From an uncultured Oscillospiraceae bacterium (GTDB lineage: Bacteria > Bacillota > Clostridia > Oscillospirales > Oscillospiraceae), in assembly GCA_934591895.1 (NCBI GenBank), contig CAKTPP010000003.1, forward strand, positions 143,648-207,647: a stretch of 64,000 nt of DNA, read 5' to 3'. The position numbers were made by a program, and so were the translations under genes. Shown here in pieces: positions 40,521 through 48,941 of the stretch (position 1 is the stretch's first letter; each line of letters opens with the position of its first letter). Below the pieces are notes generated by a model. That model made no database searches and was not told the DNA's origin. It was given only the letters and a program-made list of their open reading frames with translations.

Positions 40521-41296
40521 GCGCTTACGGCGCCCTTGCCGCATGGTACGATGCGCTGACCCGCGACGTGGATTATACCGCGTTCGCGGACTTTTATGAG
40601 CAGTGTTTCCAGCAGGGGCGCGGCGAGAGCCATACCCTGCTGGATTTTTGCTGCGGCACGGGCACGCTCACGCGCCTCATGGCCGCGCGCGGCTACGAGA
40701 TGATCGCGACCGACGGCTCGCCCGATATGCTCATGCAGGCGCAGGCACACAATGCAGACCTGCCGCCGGACGCCGCTGCGCCGCTGCTGCTGTGTCAGGA
40801 GGCGTCCGAGCTCGACCTCTACGGCACGGTCGACGCGGCCTACTGCTCGCTCGACGGCATCGACTACCTGCCGCCGGAGGAGCTGCCGGAGGTGCTGCAC
40901 CGGCTGCACCTGTTCGTGCGCCCGGGCGGGATGCTGATCCTGGACATCCGCGATCCGGCGTCGTTCCGCGCGCTCGACGGCGGCACGTTCGTCGACGAGA
41001 CGGACGATGTCCTGTGCCTCTGGCGGGCGGAGTTTGACGCGGCGGCGCAGACCATGCACTACGGCATGGATCTGTTCACGCGCGCGGGCAAGCTCTGGTC
41101 GCGCGCGTCCGAGGAGCACATTGAGTATGCGCACACGCCCGAGCTGCTCACAAGGCTGCTCACGGAGGCGGGCTTTCTCGATGTGACCGTGCGGCGCGAC
41201 GGGCCGCAGGCAGACGCCGGGCGTGTGTTCCTCACGGCGATGCGCAGTCTGGAATACGGAAACGAAACCATGGAAACAGGAGATCCTGTTGGATAA
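40517..41296 (+). CDS. Class I SAM-dependent methyltransferase
   Basis: 259 residues from GTG 40517. Family start YGALAAWYDALTRDVDY, then the SAM-binding motif LLDFCCGTGTLTRLMAARG (about 46-64), acidic loop TDGSPDMLMQA and motif YCSLDGIDYL. It resembles the YrrT/UbiE-like group found with yerC-type regulators. Substrate unknown. Coupled to the regulator upstream and 18 bases before hslO. Confidence 0.9.
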   Translation: MSAYGALAAWYDALTRDVDYTAFADFYEQCFQQGRGESHTLLDFCCGTGTLTRLMAARGYEMIATDGSPDMLMQAQAHNADLPPDAAAPLLLCQEASELDLYGTVDAAYCSLDGIDYLPPEELPEVLHRLHLFVRPGGMLILDIRDPASFRALDGGTFVDETDDVLCLWRAEFDAAAQTMHYGMDLFTRAGKLWSRASEEHIEYAHTPELLTRLLTEAGFLDVTVRRDGPQADAGRVFLTAMRSLEYGNETMETGDPVG

Positions 41297-41314
41297 TTCT
41301 TCGAGGTGAACATT

Positions 41315-42208
41315 ATGGATGAGATCATCCGCGCCGTCTCGAAAGACGGCTTTGCAAAAATATCGGTCGTCACCGCGCGTGACGCGGTGCAGCGCGCCAA
41401 CGCCATTCACACCTGCAGCCCGACGGCCATCGCCGCCCTCGGCCGCAGCCTGTGCGCCGCGTCCATGCTCGGCGATCTGCTCAAGGAGGAAAACGGTACG
41501 GTCACGCTGCGCATCAACGGCGGCGGCGGCCTCGGCACGATCGTCGCGGTGTCGGACTGCGACGGAAATGTCCGCGGCATGGTCTCGAACCCCGCGTTCG
41601 ACCTGCCCACGCGCCCGGACGGAAAGCTCGACGTCGGCGGCGCGGTCGGCAAGGACGGCATGCTCACCGTCAGCCGGGACATCGGCCTGCGTGAGCCGTA
41701 CATCGGCAGCACGGAGCTCGTCAGCGGCGAGATCGCGGAGGATCTGTCCGCCTATCTCGTCGAGAGCGAGCAGATCGCCGCTGCCTGCGGCCTCGGCGTG
41801 CTCGTCGACACCGATCACAGCGTCAAGGCGGCCGGCGGCTTTCTTGTGCAGCTCCTGCCCGGCGCGCCCGAGGAGCTGATCTCAAAACTGGAGGACAACA
41901 TTTTCGTGATGGATCAGCTCACGACCATCCTCGATGAGGACGGAGCGGACGCCATCATCGCGCAGGTCATGCGCGGCCTCGAGCCCGAGACCGTTCTGCG
42001 CCACCCGATGGCCTACCGCTGCGCGTGCTCGCGTGCGCGTGTGGAGCAGGCGCTGCGTCAGTGCGGGGCGGATGAGCTGCGCGCGATGATCGCAGAGGGC
42101 AGGGATACGCGCGTGCACTGCCAGTTTTGCGACACGGAATACGTGTTTGCGCCGGCGGATCTGCAGACGTTGCTGGACACCGAAAACGCTGACACCGCAA
42201 CGGATTGA
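41315..42208 (+). CDS. hslO: Redox-regulated chaperone Hsp33
   Basis: 297 residues from ATG 41315 (GAGGTG 6 bases upstream; the GTG at 41306 is inside that site). Holding chaperone activated by oxidation. The zinc/redox switch cysteines are complete: Cys236 and Cys238 (CAC) and Cys269 and Cys272 (CQFC). The N-terminal core GSTELVSGEIAEDLSAYLVESEQ is typical. After the stop a 15-bp hairpin (42213-42245) without T-run precedes the tRNA promoter. Confidence 0.97.
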   Translation: MDEIIRAVSKDGFAKISVVTARDAVQRANAIHTCSPTAIAALGRSLCAASMLGDLLKEENGTVTLRINGGGGLGTIVAVSDCDGNVRGMVSNPAFDLPTRPDGKLDVGGAVGKDGMLTVSRDIGLREPYIGSTELVSGEIAEDLSAYLVESEQIAAACGLGVLVDTDHSVKAAGGFLVQLLPGAPEELISKLEDNIFVMDQLTTILDEDGADAIIAQVMRGLEPETVLRHPMAYRCACSRARVEQALRQCGADELRAMIAEGRDTRVHCQFCDTEYVFAPADLQTLLDTENADTATD

Positions 42209-42274
42209 ACCGTCTTCGGGGCGGCGCTGCCGCCCCGAAGACGCACAATTGCCGAAAAAATTACCGAAAATCTA

Positions 42275-42303
42275 TTGACAATTGTGTGCCTGTCTTGTAT
42301 AAT
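42275..42303 (+). promoter_or_regulatory. Consensus promoter of the tRNA operon
   Basis: TTGACA (42275-42280), exact 17-base spacer, TATAAT (42298-42303). Start of transcription about 10 bases before the first tRNA. Confidence 0.92.
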
Positions 42304-42319
42304 GAGCAAGCTGCGAAAC

Positions 42320-42395
42320 GGGAGCATAGCTCAGCCGGGAGAGCACTTGCCTTACAAGCAAGGGGTCACAGGTTCGAGCCCTGTTGTTCCCACCA
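42320..42395 (+). tRNA. tRNA-Val (anticodon TAC)
   Basis: 76 bases including encoded CCA. Acceptor GGGAGCA / TGTTCCC, anticodon stem CTTGC / GCAAG with loop CTTACAA, TTCGAGC T-loop. All arms pair. Confidence 0.97.
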
Positions 42396-42412
42396 GTTTT
42401 TTAATTTCATAC

Positions 42413-42488
42413 GCCTCTGTAGCTCAGTTGGTAGAGCAGGGGACTGAAAATCCCCGTGTCGTTGGTTCGATTCCGACCGGAGGCACCA
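42413..42488 (+). tRNA. tRNA-Phe (anticodon GAA)
   Basis: 76 bases with encoded CCA. Acceptor GCCTCTG / CGGAGGC, anticodon stem GGGGA / TCCCC with loop CTGAAAA, T-loop TTCGATT. Confidence 0.97.
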
Positions 42489-42492
42489 TTTT

Positions 42493-42568
42493 GCGGGCAT
42501 AGCTCATTTGGCAGAGCGCCACCTTGCCAAGGTGGAGGTAGCGAGTTCGAATCTCGTTGCCCGCTCCA
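42493..42568 (+). tRNA. tRNA-Gly (anticodon GCC)
   Basis: 76 bases with encoded CCA. Acceptor GCGGGCA / TGCCCGC, anticodon stem CCACC / GGTGG with loop TTGCCAA. Confidence 0.97.
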
Positions 42569-42575
42569 ATTTTTT

Positions 42576-42649
42576 GGCGCCATAGCCAAGTGGTAAGGCA
42601 TGGGACTGCAAATCCTTGACCCCCGGTTCAAATCCGGGTGGCGCCTCCA
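42576..42649 (+). tRNA. tRNA-Cys (anticodon GCA)
   Basis: 74 bases with encoded CCA. Acceptor GGCGCCA / TGGCGCC, loop CTGCAAA in an anticodon stem with one wobble pair. It is the ligand expected by the cysS T-box at 54390-54614. Confidence 0.96.
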
Positions 42650-42650
42650 G

Positions 42651-42685
42651 AGAGAACACCAGCCGTTCGGCTGGTGTTCTTTTTG
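42651..42685 (+). terminator. Terminator of the tRNA operon
   Basis: Stem AGAACACCAGCC / GGCTGGTGTTCT, loop GTTC, then TTTT. Confidence 0.93.
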
Positions 42686-42771
42686 GAGGCGCCTGCGGCG
42701 AGGATCGAAAACCGGGAGGGGAAGCCTGTCCCTTCTCGGGCGCTCCCGTGCGGCGTCCGTTCCGATACCGC

Positions 42772-42811
42772 AATGCCCATCCGCCGGTCTGACCGGCGGA
42801 TGGGCATTTTG
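42772..42811. terminator. Long hairpin between the tRNA operon and the EamA gene
   Basis: Stem AATGCCCATCCGCCGGT / ACCGGCGGATGGGCATT. Short T-run on the plus side only; probably ends transcription from either direction. Confidence 0.65.
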
Positions 42812-42841
42812 CATCTGCGCGCCTTTGCGCGGATACCTTAT

Positions 42842-43738
42842 TTATTTACCCGCGGGGAGACCGTGCCGCGACGGGCGCTTTCGCAGCATGGGCACGCACT
42901 CCGCGCCTGCGGCGCCGCCGAGGATGAGCGCCGCGCCGAGGATCTGCAGCGGCTGCATCGTCTCGTGCAGCAGCACGGCCGCACACACGACGGCGGCCAG
43001 CGGCTCAAGATAGCCGCACACGGCGACGGTCTGCACCGGCAGACGGCCGATCGCCGAGAAGTACCAGCAGCAGCCGAGACCGGTGTTCACGGCGCCGAGC
43101 AGCACGATCCATCCCCAGTCGTCCGGGCGGACATCGACGGCGAACCCGCGCTCACGAATGCCGACGAACACGGCCGCGGTCAGAAAGCCGAAGAGCATCT
43201 GCAGCGCCGCGTTTTCCTGCCCCGTGATGTGCGCGGCGCGCTTGTTCTCCGTGATCATCACGGCATAGAGCACCGCGCTTGCCGCACCGCACAGCAGGCC
43301 GGTCATGTCCGCGCTGCCGCCGCGCACACTGCCGTTGACGAGCAGCACCCCCGCAAACACCGCTGCAAAGCCGAGCAGCTTCGCGCGCGTCAGCCGCTCG
43401 TGAAACAGCAGGGGCGACAGCGCCATCACGATCACCGGCCCGCAGTAATACAGCAGTGACGCCATGCCCACGCCGATGCGCACATAGCCCTCGTACAGGC
43501 ACATCCAGCTCGCTCCCATGGCCGCCCCGGACAGCGCGATGTGCAGCAGCTCGCGCGGATGGCGCAGGCACGCGGGGCGCTGCCGGCGCAGGGCTAAGAC
43601 CGCTGCCAGCGCTGCGCACCCGATGCCGGCGCGCAGCAGCACGATCTCGCAGCTCGGCAGTGCGATGCGGCTCGCCACAATGCCGTTGAAGCCGAAGAGC
43701 AGCAGCGCCGACAGATATTTCAGATAAGCATGCGTCAT
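42842..43738 (-). CDS. EamA/DMT-family transporter
   Basis: 298 residues from ATG 43738, which has CGGGAGG 7 bases upstream; an ATG seven codons earlier has none. Ten hydrophobic segments arranged as two five-helix EamA repeats, ending in a basic cytoplasmic tail. Family members export amino acids or other metabolites. Divergently transcribed from a LysR-type gene that is probably its regulator. Substrate unknown. Confidence 0.92.
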   Translation of the reverse strand: MTHAYLKYLSALLLFGFNGIVASRIALPSCEIVLLRAGIGCAALAAVLALRRQRPACLRHPRELLHIALSGAAMGASWMCLYEGYVRIGVGMASLLYYCGPVIVMALSPLLFHERLTRAKLLGFAAVFAGVLLVNGSVRGGSADMTGLLCGAASAVLYAVMITENKRAAHITGQENAALQMLFGFLTAAVFVGIRERGFAVDVRPDDWGWIVLLGAVNTGLGCCWYFSAIGRLPVQTVAVCGYLEPLAAVVCAAVLLHETMQPLQILGAALILGGAAGAECVPMLRKRPSRHGLPAGK

Positions 43739-43795
43739 GATGCCGCCTCCCGGTTGCAATTTCTCTGAATTCAGTGTAAGCTTGTTGATGACATT

Positions 43796-43813
43796 TGAAA
43801 AACGAATGTTTCA
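43796..43813. promoter_or_regulatory. Candidate LysR binding site between the divergent genes
   Basis: TGAAA - 8 bases - TTTCA in the 102-base gap between the EamA and LysR genes; a CTGAATTCAG palindrome lies nearby (about 43765-43774). Fits the dyad shape of LysR sites, but no footprint is implied. Confidence 0.35.
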
Positions 43814-43840
43814 GATGCATTTCATGAGGAAAGCGGATGA

Positions 43841-44740
43841 GTGCGTGTGGATAAAAACCTGCAAAAATACGAGGCCTTCGTCAAAACGGTCGAGGCGGGC
43901 AGCTTCACCCGCGCGGCGCAGCTGCTGCACTATTCGCAGTCGGGCATCAGCCGCATGATCGCAGATCTGGAGCAGGAGTGGCGCGTGACGCTGCTCGAGC
44001 GCGGCAAGACGGGTGTGGAGCTCACAAGCGAGGGTGCGCTGCTGCTGCCGCACGCACGCGCGCTGTGCGCCGGTTACGCACGGCTTGCCGCGGAGGTGGA
44101 CGCGCTGCACGGCCTGCAGTCCGGTCACATCCGCATCGGTACGTTTTCAAGCGTGGCCACGCACTGGCTGCCGCAGATCCTGTGCGCATTTTCGCGCGAC
44201 TATCCGGGCATCGACTATGAGCTGCTGCTCGGCGATTACTGTGAGGTCGAGGACTGGCTCGCCGCCGGGCGGATCGACTGCGGCTTTCTGCGCCTGCCGA
44301 CGCGGCCGGAGTTTGAGACGATCTTCTTGCAGCGCGACGCGCTCGCCGCAGTGCTGCCCGTGGAGCATCCGCTTGCATCCGCAGAGCGGTTCCCCGTGCG
44401 GGCGTTCGGCGAGGAGCCCTTCATCCTGCTCGAAAAAGGCGCGAACCACGAGACGTCCGAGGCGCTGGCGCGCTGCGGCGTCACGCCGGATGTGCGCTTT
44501 ACGACGTGGGACGACTATGCCATCATGGCCATGGTCGAGTGCGGGCTGGGCATCAGCCTGCTGCCGGAGCTGATTTTGCAGCGCATCCCGTACCGGATCG
44601 CCGTGCGCCGGCTCGACATACCGCTCTACCGCGACATTGCCCTTGCGCTGCCCGAACAGGCGCACATTTCGGCTGCAACGCGCCGGTTCCTGCACTATCT
44701 TGACCGGCGCGGCGCAGCGCAGACCCCTGACGGGGCGTAG
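43841..44740 (+). CDS. LysR-family transcriptional regulator
   Basis: 299 residues from GTG 43841 (AGGAAAG 7 bases upstream). Winged HTH in residues 5-65 (KTVEAGSFTRAAQLLHYSQS, GISRMIADLE), then the periplasmic-binding-like effector domain (HIRIGTFSSVATHWLPQIL onward). It probably controls the divergent EamA exporter in response to that exporter's substrate. Full length for the family. Confidence 0.94.
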   Translation: MRVDKNLQKYEAFVKTVEAGSFTRAAQLLHYSQSGISRMIADLEQEWRVTLLERGKTGVELTSEGALLLPHARALCAGYARLAAEVDALHGLQSGHIRIGTFSSVATHWLPQILCAFSRDYPGIDYELLLGDYCEVEDWLAAGRIDCGFLRLPTRPEFETIFLQRDALAAVLPVEHPLASAERFPVRAFGEEPFILLEKGANHETSEALARCGVTPDVRFTTWDDYAIMAMVECGLGISLLPELILQRIPYRIAVRRLDIPLYRDIALALPEQAHISAATRRFLHYLDRRGAAQTPDGA

Positions 44741-44743
44741 GAT

Positions 44744-44772
44744 TTGACAACGGGTGCATATTTGTGTATAAT
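44744..44772 (+). promoter_or_regulatory. Consensus promoter of the 74-residue gene
   Basis: TTGACA (44744-44749), exact 17-base spacer, TATAAT (44767-44772). It begins 3 bases after the LysR stop. Confidence 0.88.
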
Positions 44773-44839
44773 CACTACAAAATCACAGATTTTTTGTGAA
44801 TTCTGTCCTCCGACATTCGGAGACAGGGAGGAAAGCAAC

Positions 44840-45064
44840 GTGACATATACTGTGGACGACAAGATGAAGACACTCCTCGCCGCGCCGGAGGCGGTCGCGG
44901 TCCTTGAGCGGTTTTTCCCCAAGATCCTGAAAAATCCGGCGCTGCAGATGACCGCCGCCATGACGCTGCGGCAGGTGGCCGGGTTTGCGCAGTCGGGGCT
45001 GACGGCGGAATCGCTCGCGGAGATCGACGCGCAGCTGCGTGCGCTCCCGTCGTCCGAAGACTGA
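44840..45064 (+). CDS. Small helical protein of unknown function
   Basis: 74 residues from GTG 44840, preceded by GGGAGGAAAGC. All helical in appearance: TYTVDDKMKTLLAAPEAVAV, then LERFFPKILKNPALQMTAAM and TLRQVAGFAQSGLTAESLAE. The pattern (a helix, Pro-x-Ile/Leu-x-x-x-Pro, Thr-Leu-Arg-x-Val/Leu) is one I have seen attached to larger enzymes as a C-terminal domain; here it is free-standing. It has one of the strongest promoters of the window, so it is probably abundant. Function not known. Confidence 0.75.
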   Translation: MTYTVDDKMKTLLAAPEAVAVLERFFPKILKNPALQMTAAMTLRQVAGFAQSGLTAESLAEIDAQLRALPSSED

Positions 45065-45149
45065 GCCGCTTGTGCCCCCGGTTTGTGCCGGGGGCTATCT
45101 GCTGTCGGGATACCGATGACGCATTTTTGGAAAGAACCGAGGGCATCTT

Positions 45150-46022
45150 ATGGATAACACGTTACCGCCGCTCAAGCGCATCGCCGCCATTCACGATCTG
45201 TCCGGGCTCGGCAAGTGCTCGCTGACCGTGGCACTGCCGGTCATCTCGGCCACCGGCGTTGAGTGCGCGTGCATCCCGACGGCCGTGCTCAGCACGCACA
45301 CGGGGGAGTTTACCGGCTGGACGTTTCGTGATCTGTCGGACGATATGCTGCCCATCGCGCGCCACTGGCAGCGCGAGGGCGTGCGCATCGACGGCATCTA
45401 TTCCGGCTATCTGGCCTCGCCGGAGCAGGCGCAGCTGCTCGCGCAGACGATCGACTGCATTGCCGCGCCGGACACGCTCGTTATCGTCGACCCGGTCATG
45501 GCGGACAACGGCATCTATTATTCGCAGATCGATGACCGGATGTGCGCGGCGTTTCGCCGCCTGCTCTCGCGGGCGGACGTCATCACACCGAACATTACGG
45601 AGGCGGCGCTGCTGGCGGGGCTGCCGTATGAGCCGGGCACGCACAGCGACGCTTACCTCGCGCAGCTGTTTCGGGCGCTCGGCGCGCTCGGCGCCGGTGT
45701 CGTGACGGTGACCGGCGTGCGCCCGCAGCCGGACGTGATCGGCAACGTCGCCTGCGACTGCCGCACGGGGGAGATGTATGCGAGCATGCGCCCGGCGCAT
45801 CCGGGGCTGTTTTACGGCACGGGCGACGTGTTCGCCTCCGCGCTCTCGGGCCTGCTTGTGCGCGGCGCACCGCTCAGTGATGCGCTCGAGGCGGCCACCG
45901 CGCTCACGGATGAGAGCATCTGCCGCTCGCTCTGGCGCGACACGCCGCGCCACTTCGGCGTGGACTTTGAGGGCGCGCTGCCGGCGTATATCCGCCGTGT
46001 GGAGAAGATCTTCGAGGCGTGA
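45150..46022 (+). CDS. Pyridoxamine/pyridoxal kinase (PdxY-like)
   Basis: 290 residues. Ribokinase-fold kinase that phosphorylates a B6 vitamer. Family start RIAAIHDLSGLGKCSLTVAL, substrate loop VLSTHTGEFTGWTFRDLS, DPVMADNGIYY, ITPNITEA and the catalytic GTGD anion-hole motif at about residue 222-226. Probably cotranscribed with the 74-residue gene 85 bases upstream. A terminator follows. Confidence 0.93.
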   Translation: MDNTLPPLKRIAAIHDLSGLGKCSLTVALPVISATGVECACIPTAVLSTHTGEFTGWTFRDLSDDMLPIARHWQREGVRIDGIYSGYLASPEQAQLLAQTIDCIAAPDTLVIVDPVMADNGIYYSQIDDRMCAAFRRLLSRADVITPNITEAALLAGLPYEPGTHSDAYLAQLFRALGALGAGVVTVTGVRPQPDVIGNVACDCRTGEMYASMRPAHPGLFYGTGDVFASALSGLLVRGAPLSDALEAATALTDESICRSLWRDTPRHFGVDFEGALPAYIRRVEKIFEA

Positions 46023-46036
46023 AAAAGTTACAAAAT

Positions 46037-46079
46037 TCGACCTGAATGGACGTATTTTTGCTCCTGCAGGTCGATTTTT
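46037..46079 (+). terminator. Terminator of the pyridoxamine kinase gene
   Basis: Stem TCGACCTG / CAGGTCGA with a 22-base loop and TTTTT. Confidence 0.75.
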
Positions 46080-46264
46080 GTTACTCTTTTTCAATAAAAC
46101 CCATTTGAAATATGTTACCCACGTAACCTTGTACGCGAAAATATCGTCCGGTCGTTTTTTCTGCGTTTATCATGAATTGCTGCGAAAACACCGGGAAATC
46201 CTGCGCACAAGGGCGGGAGTGTGGAAAAAATCCGGGGATATTGCGGAAAATTCCATTTTCGCAG
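46080..46264. other. AT-rich intergenic DNA, nothing recognised
   Basis: About 185 bases before the MMPL promoter with markedly lower GC than the flanks. No ORF with ribosome site and no clear hairpin. Confidence 0.5.
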
Positions 46265-46293
46265 TTGACATCGTGTTATGGATATCGTATGAT
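46265..46293 (+). promoter_or_regulatory. SigmaA promoter of the MMPL/surface-protein operon
   Basis: TTGACA (46265-46270), exact 17-base spacer, TATGAT (46288-46293). The implied leader is about 155 bases and has no hairpin I can name. Confidence 0.82.
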
Positions 46294-46457
46294 ACAAAAG
46301 AATCCATAATTGTTTATGTTAACTTCGCGCAGGTATGCCCAAACAGGATACGATAGAACATTTTGTTACCGTTTTTTAACCGCTTGTGTAACCGGTTCTG
46401 ATTGGATGCGCAGAGAGATTCCGGACGGGGGGAAGCCGTCTGATGAGGGGCTGGGGT

Positions 46458-48941
46458 ATGAAGAAATCGTTTATGGAGCGCATGGCGGCGTTCATCGTGG
46501 ACAAGCGGCGCCTGTTCGTGGTGCTGTTTGCCGTCGCGTGTGTGCTGTCGATCTTCTCGGCGAGCCGGACGGACGTCAACAATGAGCTGACCGACTATCT
46601 GCCGGACTCCACGCAGACGCGTCAGGGTCTGGAGATCATGAACCGTGAGTTCATCACCTATGGAGACGCCAAGGTCATGGTGTCCAACGTGACATTCGCG
46701 CAGGCGGAGGAGCTTGCCGAGATGCTGTGCGGGGTGGACGGCGTCAAGAGCGTGGAGTTTGAAAAGGACACGCAGCACTATAACAGCGCCTCGGCGCTGT
46801 TTGTGGTCACATTTGAAGGCGAGAAGCTCGACGAGATCAGCATTCAGGGCGTGAAAAATGTCCGCGCTGCGCTCGACGGCTACGATACATATATTACAAC
46901 GGAGATCGGCAACCCGACCGGCGAGATCCTCGAGCGGGAGATGCGCATCGTGCTCATCATCCTCATGTGCTCGATCTTCGTGGTGCTTCTGCTCACGAGC
47001 CGTACCTACGCCGAGGTGCCGGTGCTGATCGTGACCTTTGCCGTGGCCGTCTGGATCAACAAGGGCACGAACTACTGGTTCCACGAGGTCTCGTTTATCA
47101 CCAATTCCATCGCGGCGGTGCTGCAGCTCGGCCTCGGCATCGACTACGCGATTATCATGTGCCACCACTACACGGAGGAGCGCGAGCGCATGGAGCCGCG
47201 CGAGGCGACCATCCGCGCGCTGACGCTGGCCATCCCGGAGATCTCGGCCTCGAGCCTGACGACGATCTCGGGTCTGCTGGCGCTCTCGTTCATGAAGATC
47301 AAGATCGGCGAGGATATGAGCATGGTGCTCATCAAGGCGATCCTGTTTCTGATGCTGACGGTGTTCTTCCTGATGCCGGCGCTGATCATGTATATGAGCC
47401 CGTGGATCGACAGGACGCACCACCGGCAGTTTCTGCCGCGCATCGATGCGCTCGGCCGCTTTGCGATCCGCAGCCGCTACGTTGTGCCGCCGATCTTTCT
47501 GGTCATCATCATCGTGGGCTTCGTGCTCAGCAGCAAGTGCCCGTATGTGTTCGGCTACAGCACGCTCGACACCATCAAGCAAAACGACTACAAGATCGCC
47601 GAGAAGAAGATCAACGCCACCTTCGGCGAGACGAATCAGGTCGCGCTCATCTTCCCGTTCACGGACTATGAGAGCGAGGCGAACCTGCTCGACGATCTGC
47701 TGGAGCTCAAGGGCGTGGATCGTGTGCAGGCGCTCGCAAACGAAGAGGCCAAGGACGGCTACATGGTCACCGATTCGCTCACGCCGCGCAAATTTGCCGA
47801 GCTCACGGACATCGACATCGGTGTGTCGCGTGCGCTCTACACCGCCTACTGTACCGCGAACGACGATTATACGAAGGCGCTCGGCCAGCTCGTGGATCTG
47901 AGCAATATCGACAACTGCTCCGTGCCGCTGATCGAGATGTTCAAGTTTTTGTATGAACAGCGCGATATCTACCGATCGAAGATCGCGGCATCGACGATGA
48001 AAGATCTCGAGGAGATGTACGACCGTCTGATCGACGGCGAAAAGCAGCTGCACTCCGAGAAATATTCGCGCATGATCCTCTATCTCAACCTTCCGGTCGA
48101 GAGCGAGGAGACCTACGATTATCTGACGGTCATCAAGGGCGTTGTCGGCAAATATTATAATGAGTCCTATTTCGTCGGCGAGACGGCCAAGGACAAGGAT
48201 TTCTCCGACGCCTTCAGCACGGACAATACGCTCATCAGCATTCTCACGCTCGTGTTCGTCATCCTCGTGCTGCTGCTGACATTTAAGTCGGTCGCGCTGC
48301 CGCTGCTGCTGATCCTCGTGATCCAGGGCAGTGTGTGGATCAACTTCTCGTTCCCGACGATTCTGCATGATAACCTGTATTTCCTGGCGTACCTGATCGT
48401 CAGCGCCATCATGATGGGCGCAAACATCGACTACGCCATCGTCATCTCGAGCCGGTATCTCCGGCTCAAAGAGGAGATGCCCTATAAGGAAGCCATGATC
48501 GAGGCGCTCAACCAGGCGTTCCCGACGGTCGTGACCTCCGGCACCATCCTCGCCGCCGCCGGTATGTCCATCGGCATTTTGTCCTCGGAGAACACGGTCG
48601 CGTCCATCGGCCTCTGCCTTGGCCGCGGCACGCTGCTGTCGATGGTGCTGGTCATGTGCGTCCTGCCGCAGATCCTGCTGCTGGGCGACTCACTGGTGGA
48701 GAAAACCTCGTTTACAATTGGCCTGCATCCCGCGACGCAGCAGCTGCATGGGGCCATGCGTGTCAACGGACACGTACGCGGGTATATCAACGGCTATGTC
48801 GATGCCGAGATCCACGGCCGTGTCAACGGCACGGTCAGCGCGTCGATCGATATCGGAGATGTGCAGATGGAGGAGCTGCCGGCGCAGACCGCGACGGCGG
48901 CGGAGATGCACAGTGAGGAGGGTTCCGATGAAGAAACATAA
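46458..48941 (+). CDS. MMPL/RND-superfamily transporter
   Basis: 827 residues from ATG 46458 (GAGGGG 7 bases upstream); an ATG 15 bases earlier is also possible. Classical two-repeat layout: helix 1 at about 18-36, an extracellular domain, helices 2-6 at about 160-345, then a second extracellular domain and helices about 590-745. The paired proton-relay motifs are visible as GLGIDYAIIM in the first and GANIDYAIVI in the second half. Members move lipids, polymers or drugs using proton flow. The last ~70 residues form an unusual tail with repeating VNGHVRGYINGYVDAEIHG-type beta strands. Its end overlaps the next gene by 14 bases. Confidence 0.92.
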   Translation: MKKSFMERMAAFIVDKRRLFVVLFAVACVLSIFSASRTDVNNELTDYLPDSTQTRQGLEIMNREFITYGDAKVMVSNVTFAQAEELAEMLCGVDGVKSVEFEKDTQHYNSASALFVVTFEGEKLDEISIQGVKNVRAALDGYDTYITTEIGNPTGEILEREMRIVLIILMCSIFVVLLLTSRTYAEVPVLIVTFAVAVWINKGTNYWFHEVSFITNSIAAVLQLGLGIDYAIIMCHHYTEERERMEPREATIRALTLAIPEISASSLTTISGLLALSFMKIKIGEDMSMVLIKAILFLMLTVFFLMPALIMYMSPWIDRTHHRQFLPRIDALGRFAIRSRYVVPPIFLVIIIVGFVLSSKCPYVFGYSTLDTIKQNDYKIAEKKINATFGETNQVALIFPFTDYESEANLLDDLLELKGVDRVQALANEEAKDGYMVTDSLTPRKFAELTDIDIGVSRALYTAYCTANDDYTKALGQLVDLSNIDNCSVPLIEMFKFLYEQRDIYRSKIAASTMKDLEEMYDRLIDGEKQLHSEKYSRMILYLNLPVESEETYDYLTVIKGVVGKYYNESYFVGETAKDKDFSDAFSTDNTLISILTLVFVILVLLLTFKSVALPLLLILVIQGSVWINFSFPTILHDNLYFLAYLIVSAIMMGANIDYAIVISSRYLRLKEEMPYKEAMIEALNQAFPTVVTSGTILAAAGMSIGILSSENTVASIGLCLGRGTLLSMVLVMCVLPQILLLGDSLVEKTSFTIGLHPATQQLHGAMRVNGHVRGYINGYVDAEIHGRVNGTVSASIDIGDVQMEELPAQTATAAEMHSEEGSDEET

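Noticed and set aside
42205..42502. Two short plus-strand frames over the tRNA genes, and one minus-strand frame at 42407-42814
   Set aside because: Typical false proteins from tRNA sequence (runs such as GSSPVVPTS and GFEPGV); the four tRNAs explain the DNA.
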